Below are positions 6,156 to 14,170 of a stretch of DNA of 14,641 nucleotides, in pieces; positions within the stretch are counted from its first letter, which is position 1; every line of letters begins with the position of its first letter. This stretch comes from an uncultured Oscillospiraceae bacterium (lineage in GTDB: Bacteria > Bacillota > Clostridia > Oscillospirales > Oscillospiraceae): the NCBI GenBank assembly GCA_944385645.1, contig CALWYA010000014.1:1-14641 (forward strand), given 5' to 3'. The translations under genes were made by a program, and so were the position numbers. The notes under the pieces are model-generated. The model did not search any database. It had not been told where the DNA came from and saw nothing but the letters and a program-made list of their open reading frames with translations.

Positions 6156-6671
6156 ATGACAAAGAACCGTCTGAATGTAAAAAAGCTGGCGGTGGCCAGC
6201 CTGCTGTGCGCCGTGGCTGTGGTGGGCAGCACGTTTTCCTTCATGGTGCTGGGCAGCAAGTGCGCCCCTGTCCAGCACATGGTCAACATCCTGTGCGCCG
6301 TCCTGCTGGGGCCTGGATACGGCATCGGGGTGGCCTTCGCCGCCTCCCTGCTGCGCAATCTGCTGGCCCTGGGCACCCTGATGGCCTTCCCCGGCAGCAT
6401 GCTGGGGGCCCTGCTGTGCGGTCTGGTCTACCACTTCAGCCGGAACATCCCCGCCACCCTGGTGGGAGAGGTCTTCGGGACGGCCGTGCTGGGCGGCATG
6501 TGCGCCTGGCCCATCGCCGTGTTCGTTATGGGACAGGAGGCCGCCGTCTTTGCCTTTGTCGTCCCCTTCCTCATCTCCACCGCGGCGGGCGCCCTGATCT
6601 CCGCCGCGCTCATCTACAGCCTGAAGCGGATGGGCCTGCTGCGCACCATGCAGGAGCATCTGGCCCAGTGA
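6156..6671 (+). CDS. thiW: ThiW, S component of a thiazole (hydroxyethylthiazole) ECF transporter
   Basis: A 171-residue, very hydrophobic membrane protein with about five to six helices. ThiW is the substrate-binding subunit of an energy-coupling factor transporter, predicted from its gene neighbourhoods to import the thiazole moiety of thiamine. The family-like segments are GSKCAPVQHMVN (33-44), LLGPGYGIG (50-58) and AFPGSMLGALLCG (77-89). The shared EcfA/EcfT energy module is not encoded in this window, as is usual for group II ECF systems. The ATG at 6156 is preceded by AAAAGGAGA. It is the first gene of the riboswitch-controlled operon and sits directly before thiM, whose product phosphorylates the imported thiazole. 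Confidence 0.9.
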   Translation: MTKNRLNVKKLAVASLLCAVAVVGSTFSFMVLGSKCAPVQHMVNILCAVLLGPGYGIGVAFAASLLRNLLALGTLMAFPGSMLGALLCGLVYHFSRNIPATLVGEVFGTAVLGGMCAWPIAVFVMGQEAAVFAFVVPFLISTAAGALISAALIYSLKRMGLLRTMQEHLAQ

Positions 6672-6690
6672 CAAAGGAGGAACGCCGCCC

Positions 6691-7512
6691 GTGTTTGCCG
6701 AGCTGCTCCAAAACGTACGGACCAGCCATCCGCTGGTCCACAGCATCACCAACCGCGTGACCATCAACGACTGCGCCAACGTCCTGCTGGCCTGCGGGGC
6801 CTCCCCCATCATGGCCGACGACCCGGGGGAGGCGGCCGACGTCACCGCCGGGTGCGACGCTCTCACCCTGAATCTGGGCACCCTGGACCAGCGGCGGATC
6901 CCCGCCATGCTGGCGGCGGGCCGGAGGGCCAATGAGCTGGGCCATCCGGTGGTGCTGGACCCGGTGGGAGCGGGGGCCTCCCCCCTGCGCACCGAGACCG
7001 CCCTGCGCCTGCTGCGGGAGGGGAAGCCCACCGCCGTCCGGGGCAATATGTCCGAGATCCGCGCCCTGGCCCGGGCGGGGGGCGGGGCCCACGGGGTGGA
7101 CGCCGACCGGGCCGACCGGGTGACCGAGGAAACGCTGGACCGGGCGGCGGAGTTTGTGCGGCAGTTCGCCGCCCGCGCGGGGGTGATCGCGTCGGTCACC
7201 GGGCCCATTGACCTGGTGTCCGACGGGGTGCGGGTGTTCTGCATCCGCAACGGCCACCCCATGATGGGGCTGGTGACGGGGACGGGCTGTCAGCTGTCCG
7301 TCCTCACCGCCGCCTTTCTGGCGGCCAACCCGGACCGCCCCCTGGAGGCGGCCGCCGGGGCGGTATGCGCTCTGGGCCTGTGTGGGGAGCTGGCCCACGG
7401 GCGGCTGACCGGCCCGGAGGGCAGCGGCACCTACCGGGTGTATCTCATGGACGCGGTGAGCCGGCTGACCCCGGAGCAACTGGAGAAAGGGGCAAACTAT
7501 GAAGTGCGATAG
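6691..7512 (+). CDS. thiM: ThiM, hydroxyethylthiazole kinase
   Basis: ThiM phosphorylates 4-methyl-5-(2-hydroxyethyl)thiazole with ATP, the thiazole salvage step. At 273 residues it has the usual length of this ribokinase-fold family. Motifs are HSITNRVTINDCAN (17-30), VLDPVGAGAS (88-97), RGNMSEI (117-123) and the catalytic loop VTGTGCQLS (195-203) with C200. The start codon is GTG at 6691, chosen because AAAGGAGG lies at proper spacing and the family N-terminus begins nearby. It is 19 nt after thiW and its last 14 nt overlap the start of thiE. Confidence 0.95.
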   Translation: MFAELLQNVRTSHPLVHSITNRVTINDCANVLLACGASPIMADDPGEAADVTAGCDALTLNLGTLDQRRIPAMLAAGRRANELGHPVVLDPVGAGASPLRTETALRLLREGKPTAVRGNMSEIRALARAGGGAHGVDADRADRVTEETLDRAAEFVRQFAARAGVIASVTGPIDLVSDGVRVFCIRNGHPMMGLVTGTGCQLSVLTAAFLAANPDRPLEAAAGAVCALGLCGELAHGRLTGPEGSGTYRVYLMDAVSRLTPEQLEKGANYEVR

Positions 7513-8140
7513 ACAGACCATGCGGCTGTACGCGGTGACCGACCGGGCCTGGGTGGGCCGGCAGACCCTCCCGGAGCAGGTGGAGGCCGCCCTGAAGGGC
7601 GGGGCCACCTGCGTGCAGCTGCGGGAGAAGGAGCTGGACGGGGCCGCCTTTCTGGAGGAGGCCAAGGTTCTGGCCGCCCTGTGCCGGCGATACGGCGTTC
7701 CCCTCATCATCAACGACAACGTGGAAGTGGCCCTGGCCTCCGGCGCCGACGGCGTCCACGTGGGACAGGACGACCTGACGGTGGAACAGGTCCGCCGCCT
7801 GGCGGGGGACAGGCTGATCGTGGGGGTGTCCGCCCACAGTGTGGAGCAGGCCCTGGCTGCCCAGGCGGGGGGCGCGGACTATCTGGGGGTGGGGGCCGTC
7901 TTCGCCACCGCCACCAAGTCCGACGCCCATGTGCTCCCCCGGGAGACCCTGGCCGAAATCTGCCGGGCGGTGGACATCCCCGTGGTGGCCATCGGCGGTA
8001 TCGGCGAGGACAACCTCCTCCAGCTGGCGGGGACGGGGGTGGACGGCGCGGCCCTGGTCAGCGCCATCTTCTCCGCCCCGGACATCGAGGGACAGTGCCG
8101 GAAGCTGCGGGCCCTGTCCGAGCGGATGGTGAAGGCATGA
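7499..8140 (+). CDS. thiE: ThiE, thiamine-phosphate synthase
   Basis: ThiE joins HMP pyrophosphate to hydroxyethylthiazole phosphate, forming thiamine monophosphate. It is a 213-residue TIM-barrel protein of normal length. Motifs in order are LYAVTDR (10-16), QLREKE (40-45), IINDNVEVAL (70-79), GVHVGQDDL (85-93), VFATATKSD (134-142) and VVAIGGI (162-168). The ATG at 7499 overlaps thiM by 14 nt and has GGAGAAAGGGG before it. A later ATG at residue 8 would also fit the family but lacks a binding site. The stop overlaps the next start in an ATGA. Confidence 0.96.
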   Translation: MKCDRQTMRLYAVTDRAWVGRQTLPEQVEAALKGGATCVQLREKELDGAAFLEEAKVLAALCRRYGVPLIINDNVEVALASGADGVHVGQDDLTVEQVRRLAGDRLIVGVSAHSVEQALAAQAGGADYLGVGAVFATATKSDAHVLPRETLAEICRAVDIPVVAIGGIGEDNLLQLAGTGVDGAALVSAIFSAPDIEGQCRKLRALSERMVKA

Positions 8141-8799
8141 GACTGCGGGGCGCGATCTTTGATATGGACGGCACCCTGCTGGACTCCATGCAGGTGTGGG
8201 AAAATGCGGGGGAGGACTATCTGCGCACCCTGGGCTGTGTCCCCGAGGAGGGGGTGGGCGAGCTGATGAAGAGCATGAGCCTGCAGCAGGCCGCCCTGTA
8301 CTGCCGGGAGCGGTACGCCCTGCCCCTGTCGGTGGAGGAGATCATGGCCGGGGTCAACGGCCGGGTGGAGCGGTTCTACCGCCAGGAGGCCCGGCTGAAG
8401 CCCGGGGCGCTGGACTTCCTCCGAACCCTGTCCCAGCGGGGCGTGAGGATGTGTCTGGCCACCGCCACCGACCTCCACCTGGTGGAGGCCGCCCTGGACC
8501 GGTGCGGGGTGCGGACGTATTTTTCCGCCCTGTTCACCTGCACCCAGGTGGGCAGCGGAAAGGACGAGCCCCACATCTACCGGGCGGCGCTCCGGCACCT
8601 GGGGACCGGCCGGGCGGACACCCTGGTCTTTGAAGACGCCCTCTACGCCGCCCGGACGGCCAAGGGGGACGGCTTTGTCACCGTGGGGGTGGCCGACGCC
8701 TACGAGAAGAGCGAGGGGGAGCTGGAGCGGCTGAGCGACTTCTTCCTCCGGGATTTTCGGGAAGTGGATCAATTCTGGAAGTTTGTCTCGGCCTGCTGA
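8137..8799 (+). CDS. HAD-family phosphatase in the thiamine operon, possible thiamine-phosphate phosphatase
   Basis: A 220-residue HAD hydrolase of the beta-phosphoglucomutase-like type with a helical cap. Motif I is DMDGT (D9 nucleophile, D11 acid/base), motif II LATAT (T109 or T111), motif III K142 and motif IV FEDA (E166, D167); all are intact. The frame overlaps the thiE stop by ATGA, so translation is tightly coupled to ThiE. HAD proteins can dephosphorylate thiamine monophosphate, and that role fits here: free thiamine would then be pyrophosphorylated by a kinase encoded elsewhere. This is inference from context; clearing another phosphorylated pathway compound is the alternative. Family assignment is firm, substrate is not. 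Confidence 0.85.
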   Translation: MRLRGAIFDMDGTLLDSMQVWENAGEDYLRTLGCVPEEGVGELMKSMSLQQAALYCRERYALPLSVEEIMAGVNGRVERFYRQEARLKPGALDFLRTLSQRGVRMCLATATDLHLVEAALDRCGVRTYFSALFTCTQVGSGKDEPHIYRAALRHLGTGRADTLVFEDALYAARTAKGDGFVTVGVADAYEKSEGELERLSDFFLRDFREVDQFWKFVSAC

Positions 8800-8812
8800 C
8801 CGGGACCTTCAC

Positions 8813-8843
8813 GCGGCGGACCGGGGGCACCACTCTCCGTCGC
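8813..8843 (+). other. Intercistronic hairpin upstream of thiD
   Basis: An 8-bp stem with one G-U pair (8813-8820 with 8836-8843) and a 15-nt loop. It lies in the only sizeable gap (84 nt) inside the thi operon. There is no U-tract after it. The following AT-rich stretch (8844-8857) contains TATAAA and AATAAT, but no matching -35 box was found, so an internal promoter is not supported. Confidence 0.35.
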
Positions 8844-8883
8844 GCTATAAAAATAATGCTGATGAGAGGAAAGGAGTATCACA

Positions 8884-9693
8884 ATGAGAACAGCATTATC
8901 AATCGCTGGCAGCGACTGCAGCGGAGGCGCCGGGATTCAGGCCGATCTGAAAACGATGACCATGAATGGGGTGTACGCCATGAGCGCCATCACGGCGCTG
9001 ACGGCACAGAACACCACCGGCGTAACAGGGATCATGGAGGCGACCCCCGAGTTTCTCGGGCAGCAGATCGACATGGTCTTTACCGACATCCGCCCCGACG
9101 CGGTGAAGATCGGCATGGTCTCATCCAGCAAGCTCATTGAAGTGATCGCCCAGCGGCTGCGCCTGTACCAGGCGGAGAACATCGTGGTGGACCCGGTGAT
9201 GGTCTCCACCGCCGGCTCCCGGCTGCTGGAGGAGGAGGCCGTGGCCACCCTGGAGGGGGAGCTGCTCCCCCTGGCCACGGTGGCCACCCCCAACATCCCG
9301 GAGGGGGAGATCCTCTCCGGCCTGACCATCCGGACCGAGGCCGACATGGAGCGGGCCGCCCGGCAGATCAGCGAGCGGTACGGCTGCGCCGTCCTGCTCA
9401 AGGGGGGCCACAGCGTCAACGACGCCAACGACCTGCTGTGGACAAAGGCTGGGCCCCGGTGGTTCCACGGCCAGCGCATCCACAACCCCAACACCCACGG
9501 GACGGGCTGTACCCTGTCCAGCGCCATCGCCGCCAACCTGGCCAAGGGCTTCGATCTGGAGACCTCGGTGGGCCGGGCCAAGGACTACATCTCCGGCGCC
9601 CTGGCCGCCATGCTGGACCTGGGCCGCGGCAGCGGCCCCATGAACCACGCCTTCGCCCTCACCGGGGAGTTTGCCGGGGGGTGTGACCAGTGA
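8884..9693 (+). CDS. thiD: ThiD, hydroxymethylpyrimidine (phosphate) kinase
   Basis: ThiD phosphorylates HMP and then HMP phosphate to the pyrophosphate that ThiE uses. It is a 269-residue ribokinase-fold protein of normal size. Motifs are IAGSDCSGGAGIQADLK (7-23), ALTAQNT (38-44, pyrimidine binding), VVDPVMVST (101-109), TPNIPEGEIL (135-144; most homologues have PEAE) and the anion hole HGTGCTLSSA (205-214) with catalytic C209. The ATG follows AAAGGAG. The first codons are less GC-rich than neighbouring genes. The gene ends overlapping thiT by GTGA. Confidence 0.96.
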   Translation: MRTALSIAGSDCSGGAGIQADLKTMTMNGVYAMSAITALTAQNTTGVTGIMEATPEFLGQQIDMVFTDIRPDAVKIGMVSSSKLIEVIAQRLRLYQAENIVVDPVMVSTAGSRLLEEEAVATLEGELLPLATVATPNIPEGEILSGLTIRTEADMERAARQISERYGCAVLLKGGHSVNDANDLLWTKAGPRWFHGQRIHNPNTHGTGCTLSSAIAANLAKGFDLETSVGRAKDYISGALAAMLDLGRGSGPMNHAFALTGEFAGGCDQ

Positions 9694-10304
9694 CCGTCTC
9701 CGCCCTCATCACCGTCGTATTCACCGTCCTCTACTTCGCCTGCTCCCTGCTCTATCTGCGGGGGCTGAAGATCGGCACTAAGGAGCTGTGCGTCAGCGGC
9801 CTCATCATCGCCCTGACCCTGATTCTGGAGTCCGTCCGCATCCCCCTGCCCACCGGGACCACCACCTCCCTGTGCTCGCCGGTCCCCCTGATGCTGCTGG
9901 CCGTCCTGTGGGACGGGCGGCTGGCCCTGGTGTCCGGCTGGGTGTGCGGCATTTTGGCCATGTTCCTCATTCCCGGATGGCAGCCCGTCCACTGGGGGCA
10001 GTTCTTCGTGGAGCACCTGGTCTGCTTTTCCAGCTTGGGCTACGCCGGCCTGTTCGGCCACGACCGCCGGTGGAAGGTCCTGTGCGGTCTGACCCTGGCC
10101 TCCCTGCTGAAGCTCACCGGCCACGTGCTCAGCGGCGTGGTCTTCTTCTCCCAGAACGCCTGGGACGGCTGGGGTGCCTGGGGGTACAGCCTGGCCTACA
10201 ACATCTCCCAGAACGTGCCCCTGTGCATCCTGTCCGCCGTCATCGTGCTGATGCTCCCCGCCCAAACCCTGCGGCGGGCCATCGGAAAGGAGGCCCTGTC
10301 ATGA
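9690..10304 (+). CDS. thiT: ThiT, S component of a thiamine ECF transporter
   Basis: ThiT is the high-affinity thiamine-binding membrane subunit of an ECF transporter. The 204-residue protein has about six hydrophobic helices. Typical features are the polar turn before SLCSPVPLMLL (60-70), the AG-rich third helix GWVCGILAMFL (83-93), EHLVCFSSLGYAGLFG (108-123) and GHVLSGVVFF (144-153) followed by SLAYN (167-171); the H, Y and N fall where ThiT contacts thiamine. A first helix at about 4-24 makes it slightly longer than Lactococcus ThiT. The GTG start overlaps the thiD stop by 4 nt and the stop overlaps tenA by ATGA. Another ECF S component is less likely given this operon. Confidence 0.82.
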   Translation: MTVSALITVVFTVLYFACSLLYLRGLKIGTKELCVSGLIIALTLILESVRIPLPTGTTTSLCSPVPLMLLAVLWDGRLALVSGWVCGILAMFLIPGWQPVHWGQFFVEHLVCFSSLGYAGLFGHDRRWKVLCGLTLASLLKLTGHVLSGVVFFSQNAWDGWGAWGYSLAYNISQNVPLCILSAVIVLMLPAQTLRRAIGKEALS

Positions 10305-10963
10305 CCACCTCCCAGCGCCTGGTCCAGGCCGTCAAGCCCATCTGGGACCGCTACAACGAGCACCCCTTTGTCCTGGGCATCCAGGACGGCACTCTGGACC
10401 GGGAGAAGTTCCGGTACTACATCATCCAGGACTACCTCTACCTCCTGGACTACGCCAAGTCCTTCGCCATCGGCATCGCCAAGGCCAAGAGCCCCGAGAC
10501 CACCCGCCTGTTCTCCGGCTATATCGAGGCCCTCACCGGCGGGGAGATGGACATCCACCGGGGCTACCTGGGCCGCTTCCAAGTGACCCGGGAGGAGCTA
10601 GACGCCACCCCCGTGGCCCTGGACAATTTGTCCTATACCTCCTATATGCTCCGGGTGGCCTATGAGGAAGGGGAGGCGGAGATCCTCACCGCCATCCTGT
10701 CCTGCGCCTACAGCTATGAGGTCATCGCCAAGGAGATGGTCCGGCGCAATCCCGCCTGCCTGGAGCACCCCTTCTACGGGGAGTGGGTCCAGGGCTACGC
10801 CTCCGACCGCTACGCCGGGGAAAACCGGGTCCTGCTGGACACCCTGGACCGGCTGACCGTCTCCTACACCGAGGAACAGCTGCGCCACCTGGAGGACATC
10901 TTCACCGCCTGTTCCCGGTATGAGCTGGCCTTCTGGGAGCTGGCCTGGAACCGGAGCCGGTGA
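10301..10963 (+). CDS. tenA: TenA, aminopyrimidine aminohydrolase (thiaminase II)
   Basis: TenA hydrolyses aminomethylpyrimidine from degraded thiamine to HMP, feeding ThiD; it can also cleave thiamine. The 220-residue helical protein keeps the active-site residues of Bacillus subtilis TenA at nearly the same numbers: D44 in QDYLYL, Y47 region, catalytic C135 in LSCAYSYE, and E208 in RYELAFWELAW. The ATG at 10301 overlaps the thiT stop and follows AAAGGAGG, a strong site. It is the last gene of the operon, ahead of a long hairpin. No ThiY-type pyrimidine transporter or YlmB deacylase is in view, so its substrate source is elsewhere. Confidence 0.95.
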   Translation: MTTSQRLVQAVKPIWDRYNEHPFVLGIQDGTLDREKFRYYIIQDYLYLLDYAKSFAIGIAKAKSPETTRLFSGYIEALTGGEMDIHRGYLGRFQVTREELDATPVALDNLSYTSYMLRVAYEEGEAEILTAILSCAYSYEVIAKEMVRRNPACLEHPFYGEWVQGYASDRYAGENRVLLDTLDRLTVSYTEEQLRHLEDIFTACSRYELAFWELAWNRSR

Positions 10964-10978
10964 CCGGAGGACAGAAAG

Positions 10979-11029
10979 GAACGCCCGCGGCGGCAGACAC
11001 AGCTTGTGTCTGCCGCCGCGTTTGCGTTC
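10979..11029 (+). terminator. Long hairpin at the end of the thi operon, probable terminator
   Basis: A perfect 15-bp stem (10986-11000 with 11006-11020) with loop AGCTT, continued after a small internal loop by six more pairs (10979-10984 with 11024-11029). It begins 15 nt after the tenA stop. Only three Ts (11021-11023) follow the inner stem, so as an intrinsic terminator it is not ideal, though stem strength and position favour transcript end formation or 3' protection. Confidence 0.6.
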
Positions 11030-11062
11030 GGCGGGCGGATAGCTGGGAAAACCAGGAAAGAA

Positions 11063-11091
11063 TTGTGGCCCAGGGGAGAATCTGCTATAAT
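11063..11091 (+). promoter_or_regulatory. Sigma-A promoter of the two-component/binding-protein operon
   Basis: A -35 TTGTGG (11063-11068), a 17-bp spacer and a perfect -10 TATAAT (11086-11091). The start is predicted near 11098. The untranslated leader of about 74 nt has a small hairpin (11104-11108/11113-11117) and no recognised operator. Confidence 0.75.
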
Positions 11092-11171
11092 TAAGGTGAC
11101 AGACCCGTGGGAACGGGCGGCGGACGCCCCGACGGACCTGCGGACTCCACGGAAGAGAGGACGGTGCTGGC

Positions 11172-12455
11172 ATGGCGGCAGCGAATTTATACACGGTGAT
11201 CGTGGCCGACGACGAGGATGAGCTCCGGGAGGCGGTGTGCGCCATGATCCCCTGGCAGGAGCTGGGCTTCCGTCTGGCCGGGAGCGCCAGCAACGGCCTG
11301 GACGCCCTGCAGCTGGTGGAGAAGCACCAGCCCGATCTGCTGCTCACCGACATCCGGATGCCTTTCATCTCGGGCATCGAACTGGCCCGGCAGGTGCGGG
11401 AGGTGCGCCCGGCCACCAACATCGCCTTCCTCAGCGGCTATGACGACTTTGAATATGCCCAGCAGGCCATCCAGTACAACATCATCAGCTATATGCTCAA
11501 GCCTCTGACCATGGAGGGACTGGGGGCGGAGCTGCGGGCCATCCGGGAGAAGATCGACGCCCAGTACGCCCTGTTCCGCCAGGCGGCCCCCCGGGCCGGG
11601 GAGCAAGAGCGGCAGGCGGCCATGCTCATGCCCCTGGTGCTGGACGACTACGCCGAGGCGGAGGGGGAGGACCAGGCGGAGCGCGCCGCCCAGGCCTGCG
11701 GCCTGCTTCGGGACCGGGACGACCGGCCCTGCTACACGGTGATGGTGTCCGCCCTCCAGGGGGAGGAGGGGAGCAACCCCACCCAGCCCTCCTTCGTGGC
11801 CTCGGTGGACCGGCTGGCCTCCAAGTACCTGCGGGGGGTCAGCTTCTTCTCCGCGGGGAAGGTGGTCACCGTTCTGATGGGCAACCCCTCGGACTTCGAG
11901 GAGTATCTGCACATCCTGGCCGATGAGGTCACCCAGATGGCGGAGCGGGCCCTGGGCGGCCGGTGCCGGGTGGGGGTCAGCCGGATGGTGTCCTCCCTCA
12001 CCGGGCTCCACGGGGCCTATCGGGAGGCCATGGAGGTGCTGCGCCACGGGGACCGGAGCGAGGGCGGGGCCCAGTTCATCAGCGACCTGGCCCCCGCCGC
12101 CCGGGGCGGCGAGCGGCTGTGCCGCCGGGCCCTGGAGCTGCTGGACCAGCACTATATGAACGCCGACCTGTCCCTGGCCGCCCTGAGCGGGATGCTGGAC
12201 GTGAGCCCCAACCACCTGAGCGCCTGCATCAAGAAGTACGCCGGCGAGACCTTCATCAACATCCTCATCCGCCGGCGGATGGAGGCCGCCCGGGAGCTGC
12301 TGACCACCACGGAGCTGAAGGTCCAGGAGATCGCCCGCCGGTGCGGCTACACCGATCAGCACTACTTCAGCTACTGCTTCAAGAAATACTGCAGCGAGTC
12401 CCCCAACGCCATGCGCCGGCGGCTGGACGCGGAGAGGGCGGGTGAGGGAGGATGA
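11172..12455 (+). CDS. AraC-type response regulator (YesN-like)
   Basis: A 427-residue DNA-binding response regulator. The N-terminal receiver (about 7-125) has the acidic pair D13/D14, phosphoacceptor D60 in LLTDIRMP, S88 in FLSGYDD and K110 in MLKPL, a complete phosphotransfer set. A central region of about 190 residues of the kind seen in YesN proteins follows. The C-terminal AraC domain has two helix-turn-helix units (about 333-353 and 384-405) with GYTDQHYFSYCFKKY and SPNAMRR near the end. The ATG follows GAGAGG. It overlaps the sensor kinase gene by ATGA, so the two are co-translated. Targets are probably sugar uptake genes downstream, judged from the adjacent binding protein. Confidence 0.92.
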   Translation: MAAANLYTVIVADDEDELREAVCAMIPWQELGFRLAGSASNGLDALQLVEKHQPDLLLTDIRMPFISGIELARQVREVRPATNIAFLSGYDDFEYAQQAIQYNIISYMLKPLTMEGLGAELRAIREKIDAQYALFRQAAPRAGEQERQAAMLMPLVLDDYAEAEGEDQAERAAQACGLLRDRDDRPCYTVMVSALQGEEGSNPTQPSFVASVDRLASKYLRGVSFFSAGKVVTVLMGNPSDFEEYLHILADEVTQMAERALGGRCRVGVSRMVSSLTGLHGAYREAMEVLRHGDRSEGGAQFISDLAPAARGGERLCRRALELLDQHYMNADLSLAALSGMLDVSPNHLSACIKKYAGETFINILIRRRMEAARELLTTTELKVQEIARRCGYTDQHYFSYCFKKYCSESPNAMRRRLDAERAGEGG

Positions 12456-14170
12456 GAGAGCTCTCTGTCCGCAAGGGTCCCCGCACCACCGCCATCCTGG
12501 TGGCCATGGTGGCGGGAGTGGTGGCCATCATCCTGTGCAGCTGTATCCTCCTGTTTCTGGACCGGTACCGGGCGGCCATGGTCCAGAGCGCCCGCACCAG
12601 CACCGCCCAGACGGTGTCCCAGGTGTCCAACACGGTGGGCAGCTATCTGGGGGATATGCGGCAGGCGCTGGACCTGGTGGAGCGGTCCATGGAGGAGGAG
12701 CCGGCGGCCCGGGACGGGCTGCTGACCGCCTTTCTGACCTTCCGCCCCGATGTGGTGGCCATCACCAGCTACTCGGCCCAGGGGGAGCTGCTGGACTGCT
12801 GGTCCCCCGGGCGGGAGCCCCGGGACCACATCCTGCAGAACCTCTCCTTTGACCTGGTCACCGCCCAGGCCAGCGACGGCCCCTATCTCACCGCGCCCCA
12901 TGTGGAGAGCATTTTCCAGAGCTTCTACCCCTGGGTGGTCACCATCACCGCCCCTCTGGCGGAGGGGGGCGAGGCCGCCTGGGTCTCCCTGGACCTGAGC
13001 TTTGCCAGCATCTCCAGCCACATCAACAACGTGGGCATCGGCCAGCGGGGCTACTGCTTCCTCATGGACCGGAGCGGGGCCATCGTCTATCACCCCCAGC
13101 AGCGGCTGCTCTACGCGGGGCTGAAGTCGGAGGACACCCCCGCCCTGGCCGCCCTGGCCGACGGCACCTACGCCGACGACACGGTGATCTACGCGGTGAA
13201 CAGCGTGGAGGGGAGCGACTGGCGGGTGGTGGGCATCAGCTATGTGGACGAACTGGTCAACCAGAACGTGGTGGAGATGATCCGCCTGTCCGGGGTGATG
13301 GCCCTGGTCATTCTGGCCGCCGCTCTGCTCACCAGCTGGCTGCTGTCCCATCTGCTGGGCCGCCCCCTGCGGGGGCTGGCCTCCGCCATGGAGCGGTTCG
13401 AGGCCGACGCCGACCACTTCACCTACCGGCCGGTGGGCGGGACCCGGGAGGTGCGGGAGCTTTCCAACTCTTTCGGCCACATGGTGGTGCGCATTCAGCA
13501 GCTCATGTCCACCGTGCGTCAGGAGGAGGTCAACCTGCGCAAGACCGAGCTGAAGGCCCTCCAGGCCCAGATCAACCCCCACTTTCTCTACAACACCCTG
13601 GACTCCATCGCCTGGATGTGCGAGCGGGGGCGCAACGCCGACGCGGTGAACATGGTCCACGCCCTGGCCAGGCTCTTCCGCATCAGCATCAGCAAGGGCC
13701 ATGAGCTCATCCCCATCGCCAAGGAGATCGAGCACGCCGAGAGCTATCTCCAGATCCAGAAGTACCGCTACAAGAACCAGTTTACCTACGCCTTTGACGT
13801 GGATCAGGCCTGTCTCGGATACTACTGCAACAAGATCACCCTCCAGCCCATCATTGAAAACGCCATCAACCACGGCCTGGATCTGATGGTGGACGAGGGG
13901 CACATCGACGTGCGGGTATACCAGGAGGGGGAGGACATCGTCTTTACCGTCCGAGACAACGGGGTGGGCATGAGCCAGGAGCTGGTGGACTCCCTTTTGA
14001 ACCGCACCGCAACCGACCGCACCGGCATCGGCATCAAAAATGTAGACGACCGGCTGAAGATCTACTTCGGAAAGGACTACGGGCTGCGCATCACCAGCGA
14101 GCTGGACGTGGGCACCTGCGTGGAGATCCGGATGCCCAAGATACGGGAGGGTGACTATGAGGCGAAATAG
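12452..14170 (+). CDS. Sensor histidine kinase (YesM-like, HPK7 type)
   Basis: A 572-residue membrane kinase paired with the preceding regulator. Helix 1 is about residues 13-37 and helix 2 about 280-301, enclosing a roughly 240-residue extracytoplasmic sensor region of Cache type (LMDRSGAIVYHP at 204-215 is typical). A HAMP linker follows (about 302-355). The His_kinase domain has QINPHFLYNTLD (373-384) with phosphoacceptor H377. The ATPase domain shows N box PIIENAINHG (466-475), G1 DNGVG (502-506) and GIGIKN (525-530). All catalytic motifs are intact. The ligand is unknown. The end overlaps the next lipoprotein gene by 14 nt, suggesting that the binding protein either presents ligand to this sensor or belongs to a transporter it controls. 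Confidence 0.93.
   Translation: MRELSVRKGPRTTAILVAMVAGVVAIILCSCILLFLDRYRAAMVQSARTSTAQTVSQVSNTVGSYLGDMRQALDLVERSMEEEPAARDGLLTAFLTFRPDVVAITSYSAQGELLDCWSPGREPRDHILQNLSFDLVTAQASDGPYLTAPHVESIFQSFYPWVVTITAPLAEGGEAAWVSLDLSFASISSHINNVGIGQRGYCFLMDRSGAIVYHPQQRLLYAGLKSEDTPALAALADGTYADDTVIYAVNSVEGSDWRVVGISYVDELVNQNVVEMIRLSGVMALVILAAALLTSWLLSHLLGRPLRGLASAMERFEADADHFTYRPVGGTREVRELSNSFGHMVVRIQQLMSTVRQEEVNLRKTELKALQAQINPHFLYNTLDSIAWMCERGRNADAVNMVHALARLFRISISKGHELIPIAKEIEHAESYLQIQKYRYKNQFTYAFDVDQACLGYYCNKITLQPIIENAINHGLDLMVDEGHIDVRVYQEGEDIVFTVRDNGVGMSQELVDSLLNRTATDRTGIGIKNVDDRLKIYFGKDYGLRITSELDVGTCVEIRMPKIREGDYEAK

Noticed and set aside
8844..8883. Internal promoter before thiD
   Set aside because: TATAAA and AATAAT are present but no -35 element was found at 16-18 bp, so the AT-rich stretch alone is not enough.
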